Source: Nemopilema nomurai | Lineage: Eukaryota; Cnidaria; Scyphozoa; Rhizostomeae; Rhizostomatidae | Direction of reading: 5' to 3' | DNA length: 64,000 nt | Assembly (NCBI GenBank): GCA_003864495.1 | Contig: ML133388.1 | Coordinates: 2,953,809-3,017,808 of the forward strand | Shown here: in pieces, positions 54,601-64,000 of the stretch | Layout: every line of letters starts with the position of its first letter | Numbering within the stretch: position 1 is the first letter of the stretch | Notes under the pieces: model-generated | Databases searched by the model: none | Seen by the model: the letters and a program-made list of their open reading frames with translations, nothing else | Told to the model about the DNA's origin: nothing | Translations under genes and position numbers: made by a program

Positions 54601-57600
54601 TCTTTTTTTCTATCTTTATTTAGTATACATTCATGTTTTTTACATTTAGCTTTATATAAACTTTTTATTCAGACATATACATACATTTTTAGTTCCTTCA
54701 GCCGAAGAGGCATTTTATACGTCAGAACAAACATTCACCTTTGTTATATACATTTACATACAATGCATATTGCCTTACTTCACGCACCTATTAGCATGTA
54801 GAACTCAAAGCTTTTCCAACGACAAACTTTTTAGATGAAATAAGAGAGATGATTCGAGAGCCAGTGATGAATCATTAAAGTCTGACGTTTAGAAGGGACA
54901 GTAAATAGTTAAACATTGCACTTAAGTAGCACCCAGCTGAAAGACATCCCGAGGCATACATTTAGCCAGAACTGAGCTCTTACTTGAACTGAAAATCTCA
55001 AGGATACGTCAAATAGAAATTCTTAAATATGATCCTTTCTGATGACTATTATAGCGAGTTCAGACTCTGTTAGGCAGTTTTATCCTTTCTTTCTTTCTCA
55101 AAAAACCAGAGAGATCCTTTCTTTTTTTGTAAACAATGCTGCTAAATATTTTATTGTGACAGAAAATTAACTTACTGATTATTAGTATTAGCTTATAGCT
55201 TACAGTCCACCTCTTTTTTACTTATGCATACATACGCACTTTTGCTTTTTTATTTTTCTATACTTTATATATTTATAAGTAAGTTATATATTTCATGCAT
55301 TTCATATACACAACTTCAAAGTAAACGCTACCTATTGAGCTGCCTACTTTGTCTAAAACACAGAAACGTCATTCGAGTTTGGTCATATGACTTCTAAAAT
55401 CACGAATGTTACCTCAAAGGTATTTTAGAAAAGTGAGTTAGAATCAATAGCATGTTGAAGAGTTGACAACGCATTCCAACATTTGGCAGACTTTAGTTGC
55501 TTTATTAGACTCTTTCTATAAACTTTAGGATACTCTTACACCTTCCTAATATCTGCACCCCTGGTTCGTTTCTCCAACACCCGCATCTAAATCTCTACAA
55601 CTGATTTAGGGCATTTTCGCAGCACACCATTCAGCTTATAAGAATGTTTAGTGTATTTCAAAGTATTACATAGCTTACATCACCTAAATAACATCATTTA
55701 GAATAGATTCACTTTTTTGAACATTCGATGTAAATTATTTATCATTAAAGTTAAAGAGCTTGCTGGTCAAAAATCGACGTGCCTTCTTAGAATTGACCTA
55801 AAAATGTTTACCAAGGCACTAAACTTTTCCTTAATGCATACAATTCAGTCATTTACTTCTTATTCTGTAAGTTTCAAATAAATTAGACCCATAGTTTCAT
55901 TTGCAAAACAAAGGCTGTGTTGGTGAAAGAGAAATAGACAATTGACATTCTTGGATGCAATGATCATCCATCGATAGTTCCTAGCTATAAAAAACATTGG
56001 AAAGATTTTTCCACCCAATAAAATGCAAATTCAGCTATGTCAATATCTGAATTTGCAAGCATTGAAATTTTTTTTAAAATCTTCATAGAGTAAATGAAGC
56101 TAAATTTGCCAAATATTCCAGCAGCTAACCATATTCTTCATCACATATGAAAACGTGGCCTTTTATGCATCAATTAGCAAAAATTTTGACTTTGTAAATT
56201 AAAGTGGTGTACTTTCTCACCTCTACGGAAAAATCTCAACAGCCTCAATTTCGAGTTATACACCAGCACCATATTTGTTTTAAAAATGATGTCTCATGAT
56301 GGTTACCATCTTGTCACATTGTGGAAGAGACCAATATAAGGATCAGATTCCGATTGTACAGGTAACATTCTGTGTTATCTGAAGTACTTTTGGTCTAGGC
56401 AAGAACTTTATGTCAATCTCATATAATAGAAAAGTATGAAGAGTTCAAAAAGATGAAGAAATACAGATCATTCATCATAGCCTCTTACTGAAGGTGTTTT
56501 TGTGGCCAATTAAGTAAAATAGTCGAACGTTACAGCCTTTGGCAAATCTTCCACTATCAAACTATGTGTGGCAATAGGTGGGCCAAATGCTCTTAATAGC
56601 ACTTAGTAGCCCTGGCGGCATGTTGTTCAAATCTTTTCAATATGCATAGTTCTTTATACATGCCAATGAGGAGCGAAAAGAAACTTATACTTTTCGAGGG
56701 GGCCGCCACTATCCACCCACTCAACACTAATAATCATTTTTTAAACATACATCAATTCTTCACTGAGCAATGCAACTATTTACTACATGACCTTTAACAT
56801 TTGACTTTAATTCTCTGCGCTTCAAGTTTGAATTAACATTGAACTTTAACCTCCATCAATTTTGTTAGCTGATAATCACCATAGTTCCATGACCCGAAGC
56901 TTTAATCTTCAAGGGGACCACCGCTATCCACCCACTCAACCCTAATAATCATTTTTTAAACATACATCAATTCTTCACTGAGCAATGCAACTATTTACTA
57001 CATGACCTTTCACCTTTAGCCTTTATTCTCTGCACTTCAAGTTTGAACTGACATTGAACTTTAACCTCCATCAATTAGCTGATAACCACCATAGTCCCGG
57101 GAACAACAGCAGCGACAGCACCAACCCCTCCACCTGGAGCATCAGTTGTCCCTTCTACGAAACCTGCACCAGAAGTGACTGTGCCACAGGTCTCAACGCT
57201 GAGCCCTTCAGTTGGTCCAGCCACCCCTGCAGTTATCGTTAGCCCGGGTCATGGACACAAAGTACTGATTCAAATCAAAACAGGATCAGCAGTAGGTAAG
57301 TTGCCTCTGAGGCTGTGGAACTCTAACAAATATCTGCGTATAAGTATTCTAAGAATTTTGCATAGAATACACAACTGTTTTTGCTATTTCTAGCAATTGT
57401 GAAGTTAACAAGTGCTTTGTGGTACAAAACTTCACAATTGCTAGAAAAAGCGGAACTAGTTTTCGCAAACTTAAAGTACTTTTTCGTCCGACACTCCTCA
57501 GAGTATGCAAACGTCGGAAGATAACCAAAAACTGACCGAATAAATAGTATTGTGAAGTTCTATAGCATATAGTATTTGTTGGCAATTTTCCAAGTTATTT

Positions 57601-58976
57601 CGCAAACTTGTTTCATTTTAATGAGTTTTGGCACTGATTATGGTTACCAGTTACCGGTTACAATACACCTGACCAGTGGCGTAGCTAGCTAGATGGCACT
57701 GACCATGCCCTCCTTCCGGAACATTATGGGTGTGGTCACCATGGACCACGCCCATTTCTTGTTCCAAAATTTTTTCCAATCAAGCATTCAAGACAAATCA
57801 TATGGTACAGTCTATTTTTCATATTAATATGAGAATAAGGTGACCTTCTTTTAATACGGTTTGTCTTTCCAAGGGACATATCCCCAATGGCCCCAGGACT
57901 TCAACTGGAACACAAATGGAGCACCACCGGCGTGCAACTGCCAAACATGCAACTGTCAGTGTGTCCACATGAACGAGCCTTCGGCCGGGGTGGAATGGAA
58001 AAACAACTACCTGTGCTACAAGAAAAGAGGAGACGTGAACCCGGGAATCGAGTGGTCATATAATGGTAAGTGAAGGGATTTTGGCAATGAAACCGGGGGT
58101 AACATCGTTGTTGGTTAGATACAATGGAGGAAACGGTGGAAACAGGCCTCGACTTTCCAGGTAGATTGAATAGAAGCAAAGAGAAGGGGAAAATATGACT
58201 CAGTTACTACACCAATACAATGCAATGAACTAGAAATTGTGCTCAGTGGAAAAGAAGGAATACCTTGAAACCTAACTTGGCTAACAATTCGTTGACGAAA
58301 CATCACGAAGAAATCAGTGCTTAATTAGAAACAGGCTGCTCCTTTGATGTCTAAAGATTATATTTTGATGAACTCTGACCTTCATATTCACACATTGAAT
58401 TCTTCTAGCAATGATAAAATATTAATATAATTGTACTCGTAAAAGGGCTTTTGAGTTATGTATTGCAATAAATGGTCATGCTCTCTTTTGTGTTAAGCTT
58501 TATGGAAGGCCCCGCTTTAAGAAAGATAGCTTTGCTAAAAAAAATTCAACAAATATTCAAAGAAAGCAAATGCTTATACCCTCTATCTACAAGAAAGCGT
58601 TTAAAAACAGTACAACATAATCAAATAAATTTTTATATGACATTGTTGACTGCTTGAAAAATTACTTTTTCACAAAAGAAGCATATTTAATGACTTTTAT
58701 GTATCAATAATTTCAGGTGAGGTTGCTAACAAAAGATGCACACACGTCTCGGATCCAACATTTGCAAAGTATTGGGAGAACAATTTCTTGTGCGTTCCAA
58801 AAGACAGTCCTTACCATTTCATTTGGTCGTTCAGAGGCCCTGTAAAAGCCAATGACATTGACTGCCTAAAGATGGGAGTCCCTAATGGACCAAAAGAATG
58901 GATGGATAACTACCTTTGTGGCAGAAGAACCACTTCAAACTCTGATGACAAGGTTGGAATTACGGATGACAATTAG
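48697..58976 (+). CDS. Astacin metalloprotease D with Thr/Pro-rich stalk and C-terminal Cys/Trp repeat domain
   Basis: Ten exons: 48697-48862, 49692-49751, 50187-50339, 51436-51553, 52113-52288, 52691-53103, 53698-54133, 57095-57295, 57874-58065, 58717-58976, giving 724 aa. Signal peptide at 1-18 or so. Propeptide switch LEEGDLL. Catalytic motif HECMHAMGFFHEHTRLDRD (HExxH at 194-198) is intact, as are the Met-turn SIMHY and four framework Cys. After the protease come TTAAPVTT-type repeats (exon 6), a second Thr/Lys/Pro exon (7) and a Pro/Thr exon (8), like a mucin-type O-glycosylated stalk. Exons 9-10 encode three W-x-[DN]-N-[YF]-L-C motifs (WKNNYLC, WENNFLC, WMDNYLC); I do not recognise this domain. 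If intron 7 is retained, reading ends at 54282 in a highly charged tail (556 aa). The link from exon 7 to exons 8-10 rests on matching phase 1 and good splice sites. A separate 3' gene is possible, but no start codon with a signal peptide is seen. Confidence 0.85.
52465..52715. repeat. Tandem duplication of about 125 bp covering the exon 6 acceptor of gene D
   Basis: The intron end and first about 25 bp of exon 6 exist twice. One acceptor AG is at 52564-52565 and the other at 52689-52690, 125 bp apart. Both are followed by near-identical sequence (GTGTTGAAAACAGTTTCGAA and GTGTGGAAAACAACTTCAAG). Upstream blocks (TCACATGACATT and TCACGTGACATT) also match. Only the second copy runs into the full exon. 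Confidence 0.9.
54134..57094. other. Long intron 7 of gene D (or 3' region of its short isoform)
   Basis: About 3 kb of AT-rich sequence after the donor GTAAGG at 54134. The first 149 bp stay open in frame and encode a Lys/Asp/Glu/Arg-rich tail to a stop at 54282. Beyond that I see no exon on either strand. The right end is occupied by the 210-bp duplication described separately. Confidence 0.6.
56695..57094. repeat. Direct duplication of about 190 bp ending at the exon 8 acceptor of gene D
   Basis: Copy 1 (56695-56884) and copy 2 (56910-57094) share CTATCCACCCACTCAAC, AACATACATCAATTCTTCAC and TTGAACTTTAACCTCCATCA, with about 10% mismatches. The offset is 215 bp at the left and 210 bp at the right because of a 5-bp indel. 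Both copies end with CACCATAG or ACCATAG. The second of these is the acceptor used for exon 8. Confidence 0.93.
57387..57447. repeat. Perfect 20-bp inverted repeat with 21-nt loop
   Basis: The left arm at 57387-57406 reads TTTCTAGCAATTGTGAAGTT and the right arm at 57428-57447 is its exact reverse complement. It lies in the intron after gene D exon 8. The loop TTTGTGGTACAAAA core also occurs in the LINE fragment at 31440-31470, and the minus-strand frame here shares FCTTK with that LINE. The hairpin may therefore derive from a related element. Confidence 0.85.
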
Positions 58977-60055
58977 ATGTATTTGGCTTGAGTGACAGAG
59001 AAAAGAAAGTTTAACCGTGTTGTAGCTTGCAAAGGCAACAAAGAATTATATTTTAGAGACATAGTCCCTTTCATAATCAAATAGTATGGTATTAGAAAGT
59101 ATTCATGTGCATAGCCTTTTAGCGTGTTTGTAATCGAGAAAAATGTTATGTAGTGTATTGAGTGTGAATAAACAATGATTGTTGCAAAACACAGTGTTTA
59201 CTTTCTCTCTGCTTTGATCAGAGGCATCCTTTCTAATGATAATCTAAAGGCATGAAATTAGGAGGGAATGACTTTCGTTTTATAATGGGTGAACGAGGAT
59301 GCCCCCTCAATAAGTTATTTACGCTCAGTCTATACCTTGTACATTCTCTAGTTACAGTTTTAAAAGCATGGAAATGAAGAGAATTTATATGCCTAACCGA
59401 ATGCTTGGAACTGATATATAAGCATAACTAGGAATTGGCATCTTCAGTATGATCTTTTCAGCTAAAATGAAGGAATAAGGATTTTCCTGCAACTGATGAA
59501 AAGTACACCGCGGTGCTGTAATATCGGTTCAATTCTGACTCAATTTGTCTAAAAACCATTTCTTGCAAATACCAATGTCCATGTTTGCTGCACAAACATT
59601 GATGATAGGAGAATTTAGCAGAGTCTAATTTTGCGGAAACTAAACTAATAACCACAGAATCCACCCAGCTTTTGATAAAATATTCAAACAACAGAAGACG
59701 ATATCATGAGTTCGTTGCACGAAGAAGAAGAAGTACCTGAACGTTGTACTGAAATGACTTAATGCATATTTATTGTGAGGATAGGAAGTTTTCGGTGAAA
59801 AAATTTCAACTTTGGAATTCGGTGTTTGTTACCTTCACTCCGTCCACCATTGTACAACGCGAAAAAAATCACGTATGCGTTGGATAAGATCATTATGAAC
59901 GCTTGCACTTCTCCATTAACTCAACGAAGCAGATCGTATATGACCTGTTTGTTTGTCAAATGGTCACGCATGACCGAACACGATTCAGCTATGAAATCTC
60001 CACCGAGAAGCTAAGAAAACTAAGAAACGGCGAAAAAGGAGCAAAATTGAACAAG
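58977..60055. other. Intergenic region between genes D and E
   Basis: 3' UTR of gene D at the left and the 5' region of gene E at the right. No other gene seen. The frame at 59903 is simply the upstream open extension of gene E exon 1. Confidence 0.6.
59167..59172 (+). terminator. Poly(A) signal AATAAA for gene D long form
   Basis: A canonical AATAAA lies 190 bp after the gene D stop codon at 58974-58976 and is followed by TGTT-rich sequence. It supports the ten-exon form of gene D ending here. Confidence 0.6.
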
Positions 60056-63000
60056 ATGAAGGGAAATTTTGCTATTCCCGCTATTCTTGTGCTAGTTTTT
60101 GCATTGAGCACAAGCGCGTGGGTGCTCAGATTTGCTGACCAAGAAACAAACGGAGACGAAAGTGAGTTTTGTTTACAAACATTATAGAAATAGGTAGCGA
60201 GAATGCGTCATAAACTTGCAAACAACAATTTATCGTAGATATATCTCAGAAGCATCTCGACCGTAAGGATATACAACCAACAATTTCACTTTCAATTGAA
60301 AGGAAAAGTCGTTTTGATAAAGCCAGAGACAAAATTTTACGTTTAAAAATTTTATCTCTTTTTACTATCGCTTAAGGTTCTATATCTAGTGCCAACTGTT
60401 CACAAATACAGTCTGTTAAAACGCTATTTTCAACACCAAGTATGAAATCAATTTTGTAATGCGAGGTGACAAACAATTTTCAAATTAATAATTATTAGCC
60501 TAGATTGCTTTCATCGCAAATAAGCTATGCTTTCGTTATTAATCTTCAATCAATTGAAACAATTATTGCCTCTTCATTTTCTTTATTTTGTACTTCACAT
60601 TATATATCAGTATTGCAAATATTTGATGGGAATAAAAAAGATCAGTAAAACCTTGTGGCGATAAAATTTTCAGACAGAATTTTTAAGCAGAATAAATCAC
60701 CCAAGAGGGGTTTTCTTCAGATAAATTCATTCTGTATTTGAAATATTCATGAGCTTCAGACGTCAAGTAGATTGTGAAAATCACGAATTGTTTTCTTTAC
60801 AGCTGAATTCAGTGCAATTCCCCAAGCTAACAATAATGATAATAAAGGTATGTGCCTCTTGAAAATTATTAGCGAAGGCATCCCAGTCTCTCTTCTTTGA
60901 TGTTAGCTAATAGTAGAAGAGTTTAGCAATCATTTACAATATTTAATTCAGTCCAGTCTTTAATATCAACTAATAGTACCTCTACCTCTGATGTTAGTCA
61001 ATAACAAAATAATTTGGTAATCACTTTACACTTTAGTCCAGTTTTAGAAAGCTTTTTTGAAAATTTTTGTCATAGCATCTAGCTCAATTTAAAATTAAGG
61101 GACTTTTATTTTCAATATTTTAACAACATTGTGCTTACCTTCCGCAAGGCAATCTCGCTTTTTCTCAGTATGTTATAACCAACATTCCAAGCAAGCAATA
61201 AAAATAGGCAGAAACCTCAATTTTGCTTTGATCTTAAAACCATATCACCTTAAAATCTCAAATCTCTTTCAACCATATTAAGAGGTACTCAAATGCTAGG
61301 CTTTCCCCGATATATCCTAAAAGAAAAACGATTATTTCTCTATGTAGTAACCCCAGTGGAGAGTGGAAAATGAACCCACAGAAATCTGTTTTCACAAAAT
61401 TTTACTACCCTTTATCTCAAATGATGGAACCGATAAATAGATAAATAGAATTTGAGGCATATTCCCATGGCTAGATGTATTTTAACACAAGGTAAGGTAC
61501 GTAAAAGTAGTGACAATGCGAGATTTTCAGCAAAAGTCTTATGCAAAGTACAGGTCTTTGGTAACACAGTGAAAAAATGCCTGAACAAAACTTGTGTTGC
61601 TAAGCTTAAGCAATTGATTTGGTTCAACTGATAACTCTAAACAAACTGATTGCCAACTTTCTAGATGCGAATAAAGATTTAGAAAGTGCAGAAGACACAG
61701 CTGCGTCAAAGAAAGACAGCGCTACATCTCAGATTCTGTCCAACATTCTAAACGGAGGAGAGGGGGACATAAATGGGGTGCAGGGGACAGTGCAGAAAAG
61801 TGAACAGCCTGACAAAGCTGATGAGGCCAAGGACCAAGCTGTGAAGGCAAAGGAGCAGGCAGTGCTGGCAGAAGAAAAAGCAAAAGAGGCTAAGCAGCAG
61901 GCTGATGAGGCCAAACAGAAGGCCGAGGAAGCAAAGAGGAAGCTTGAAGCGAAGAAGAAGGAAGAAGAAGCGAAGAAAAAGGAAGAAGAAGCCAAACAGA
62001 AGCTGGAAGAAGCAAAGAAGAAGGAAGCTGAAGCAAAAAAGCAGAAAGCTGACTCTGACAAGAAGGCAGAGGAAACAGATATTAATGCGGCACAAAAGAT
62101 CGAAAAGGCCGTGAAAGCAAGCAAAGCTGTAACTGAAGCTATCAAGAAAGCAGCAGCTCTAGCAGAAAAGGTGGAAAAAGACAAGAAAAAGGCTAAAGAA
62201 GCAGAAGATAAGGAACTTGAGGCAAAGGGAAAAGAAGATGAGGCAAAGAGAAAAGAAGAGGATGCCAAGAAGAAGTTAGAGAAGCTTAAGGAGAAGCAAG
62301 AAAAGGAGAAGAAGAAGGAAGAGGAAGCAAAGAAGAAAGCGGAGGAGGCCAAAAAAGAGGCAGAAGAGGCCAAAAAGAAAGAAGAAGAGGCAAAGAAAAA
62401 AGCGGAGGAAGATAAGAAAAAGGCTGAAGAGGCTAAGAAGAAGGCAGAAGAAGAAAAGAAAAAAGCAGATGAAGAGAAAAAGAAAGCAGAAGAGGAGCTG
62501 AAGAAGAAGGAAGATGAGAAGAAGAAACTGGAAGAAGAAAAGAAAAAGGCAGAAGAGGAAGCAAAAAAAGCTACAGACAAGAAAAAGGCAGAAAAGCAAG
62601 AAAAGGCAGAAGAAGCTCTTAAGAAAGCTGAAAAGGAAAGAAAGGAAAAAGAGGACGCAAAGAAAAAGCAGAAGAAAAGGCTAAAAAGGCTGAGGAAGAC
62701 AAAAAGAAGGCAGAAGATGCAAAGAAAAAAGCAGAAGAGGAAGCAAAGGCCGCTGAAGACGCAAGAAAGAAAGCGGAGGAAGAGAAAGCAAAGGCAGAGC
62801 AGGCCAAAAAAGAGGCAGAAGAAGCAAGGAAGAAGACGGAAGAAGATAAGAAGAAGGCTGAGGCAGCGAAAAAGAAGGAAGAGCAAGCTAAAAAGCAACT
62901 TGCTGCTGCAAAAAAGAAGGCAGAGAAGCTAAAAAAGAAGGCTGTTGAAGCCATGCTTAAGACGGCGGCAGACAAAAAGAAGGCCGAGCTTGAAAGAAAG

Positions 63001-64000
63001 AAAGCAGAAGATGAAAAGAAGGAGGCGGAAGAAGCAAAGAAGAAAGCAGAAGAGGAGAAAAAGAAAGCAGAAGAGGAGAAAAAGAAAGCGGAGGAAAAAG
63101 CTAAAAAGAATGCAGAGGAAAAGAAAAAGGCAGAAGATGAGAAGAAGAAAGCCGAAGAAGAAAAGAAAAAGGCACAAAAAGAGAAAGAAGATGCAAATGT
63201 AAAAAAATAAACTTCCTTTAGCATGCCTAAGATGAATGATATATAGATTTAAGTAGACATTAAAGACGGTTATATATAGCTTTAAGGAAAAACTTATCAC
63301 AGCATCTTTCCAAAGGTTTAAGAAAAGTCGCGTCGATTTCATTAGAAATTTAATTTTGATTGAGACGTAGACATGATTCGGGCACAGTGGCGTCTACTTG
63401 ATAGCGTGAGACATGATGCTTGTTATACACAGCAACATTAATGCTGGATGCTTTTTCTATAGAAAGGAAAGCCAACACCGGCAGTTCCCACAACAGTGCA
63501 GCCAACAAGAGGTGCAGGCATCCCAAAAGTCACCACAGGTGCAGCTGGTGCCACTCCAACGACAAAACCAGAGGAGACAACCAAAGCCGCAGCACCGACA
63601 CAGCCAACGACCAAAGCGACCGCACCCACTACCCAGCCGCAACCGACAACCCAGCCGCAACCGACAACCCAGCCGCAACCGACTACCCAGCCGCAACCGA
63701 CTACCCAGCCGCAACCGACTACCCAGCCGCAACCGACGACCCAGCCGCAACCAACCACAAAGCCAGGGACAACAGCAGTAGTGACTCCAGCCAAGCCCAC
63801 GACGAAGAACGAGCCTACAACGGCTGCAACGACTGCAGCACAAACGCAGGCAACCAAAGGCAAGGGTGTGCCAAAACCAGGTGATGGTAAGAAGGGAAAG
63901 CCGAAAAAGGGTGCCAAGCCAACGACGCAGCCAACTAAGGGGAAAGGGGTACCAAAGAAGGGAGAGGCTAAACCGACCACAAAGCCTACAACTAAACCTA
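60056..64000 (+). CDS. Secreted Lys/Glu-rich coiled-coil and Thr/Pro-repeat protein E, partial, with frame break
   Basis: Exons read: 60056-60161, 60803-60847, 61665-63198, 63463 to the window edge. Exon 1 encodes a signal peptide (FAIPAILVLVFALSTSA); I start at 60056 although the frame is open upstream to 59903. Exons 1 and 2 end in phase 1, like the first exons of genes A-D. Exon 3 encodes about 510 residues of Lys/Glu/Ala repeats (AEEAKKK and EEEKKKAEE types), a long coiled coil or single alpha-helix. Near 62655-62668 the frame changes by one base, as if a single base were missing in an A-rich run. Upstream and downstream frames are both good coiled coil, so this is either a sequence error or a real truncation. 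Exon 4 continues in the downstream frame with Thr/Pro/Gln repeats, then a basic Lys/Gly/Pro segment. No astacin domain is visible. Function unknown; an extracellular structural protein is plausible. Confidence 0.72.
63628..63753 (+). repeat. Seven 18-bp repeats encoding TTQPQP
   Basis: Seven near-identical copies of ACTACCCAGCCGCAACCG in exon 4 of gene E, differing mainly at the third base of the second Thr codon or first codon. They encode a Thr-Thr-Gln-Pro-Gln-Pro hexapeptide array, a likely O-glycosylated extended stalk. The period is a multiple of three, so copy-number changes keep the frame. Confidence 0.93.

Noticed and set aside
61729..62898. 389-codon minus-strand open frame rich in Phe, Ser and Leu
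   Set aside because: It is the exact antisense of the Lys/Glu/Ala coiled-coil exon of gene E; low-complexity GAA/AAG codons leave the complement open.
63438..63980. 180-codon minus-strand frame rich in Gly and Val
   Set aside because: Antisense shadow of the Thr/Pro/Gln repeat exon. The plus frame fits the protein class and the splice acceptor at 63461-63462.

Overview
This is an animal (eukaryotic, intron-rich, AT-rich) genomic window. The protein families, the intron-dense genes and the LINE remnants are compatible with a marine invertebrate. An anthozoan cnidarian (coral or anemone) is my best guess, by inference only. There are no bacterial or viral genes, no CRISPR array, and no rRNA or tRNA that I can support.

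Layout. (1) Positions 1-12643 are one uninterrupted satellite array of about 73 head-to-tail monomers of 171-175 bp, running off the left edge. It ends about 165 bp from the stop codon of the next gene. (2) 12809-26019, minus strand: a complete 29-exon gene for the beta-prime coatomer subunit (COPB2, COPI coat), predicted at 946 aa. All splice junctions were read by eye and keep frame. Its first coding exon is only the ATG, and a YY1-like motif lies just upstream. (3) 27806-64000, plus strand: a tandem cluster of secreted-protein genes. Four encode astacin-family (M12A) zinc metalloproteases, called here A (27806-32782), B (34253-39400), C (41000-44790) and D (48697-58976). They share a modular exon plan: signal-peptide exon, short Lys/Glu-rich exon (absent in C), propeptide exon, first-Cys exon, HExxH exon and Met-turn exon. 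They differ in their added regions: Gly-rich N-terminal exon and Lys/Arg-rich tail in B, Lys/Glu tail in A, and in D Thr/Pro mucin-like exons followed by a Cys/Trp repeat domain. A fifth gene, E (60056 to beyond 64000), starts with the same kind of exons. It then encodes a very long Lys/Glu/Ala coiled coil and a Thr/Pro/Gln repeat, and no protease domain is visible inside the window.

The most interesting biology is in the cluster. Gene C has lost the catalytic Glu and the third zinc-binding His, and also the propeptide aspartate switch, while its exons, reading frame and Cys framework are intact. It looks like a maintained pseudoprotease beside three apparently active paralogues. Gene D has two separate tandem duplications that each copied a splice-acceptor region. 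Gene E has a one-base frame break inside its coiled coil.

Mobile and repeat content: a 5'-truncated LINE with an (ATT)n tail (45605-46647), a second LINE tail on the minus strand (31218-31499), two foldback hairpins, a 77-bp tandem repeat, a 12-bp minisatellite, and purine- or G-rich tracts beside the protease genes. The shared role of the cluster is unknown. Secreted matrix, cuticle/skeletal or venom functions would all be compatible, and the sequence alone does not decide.
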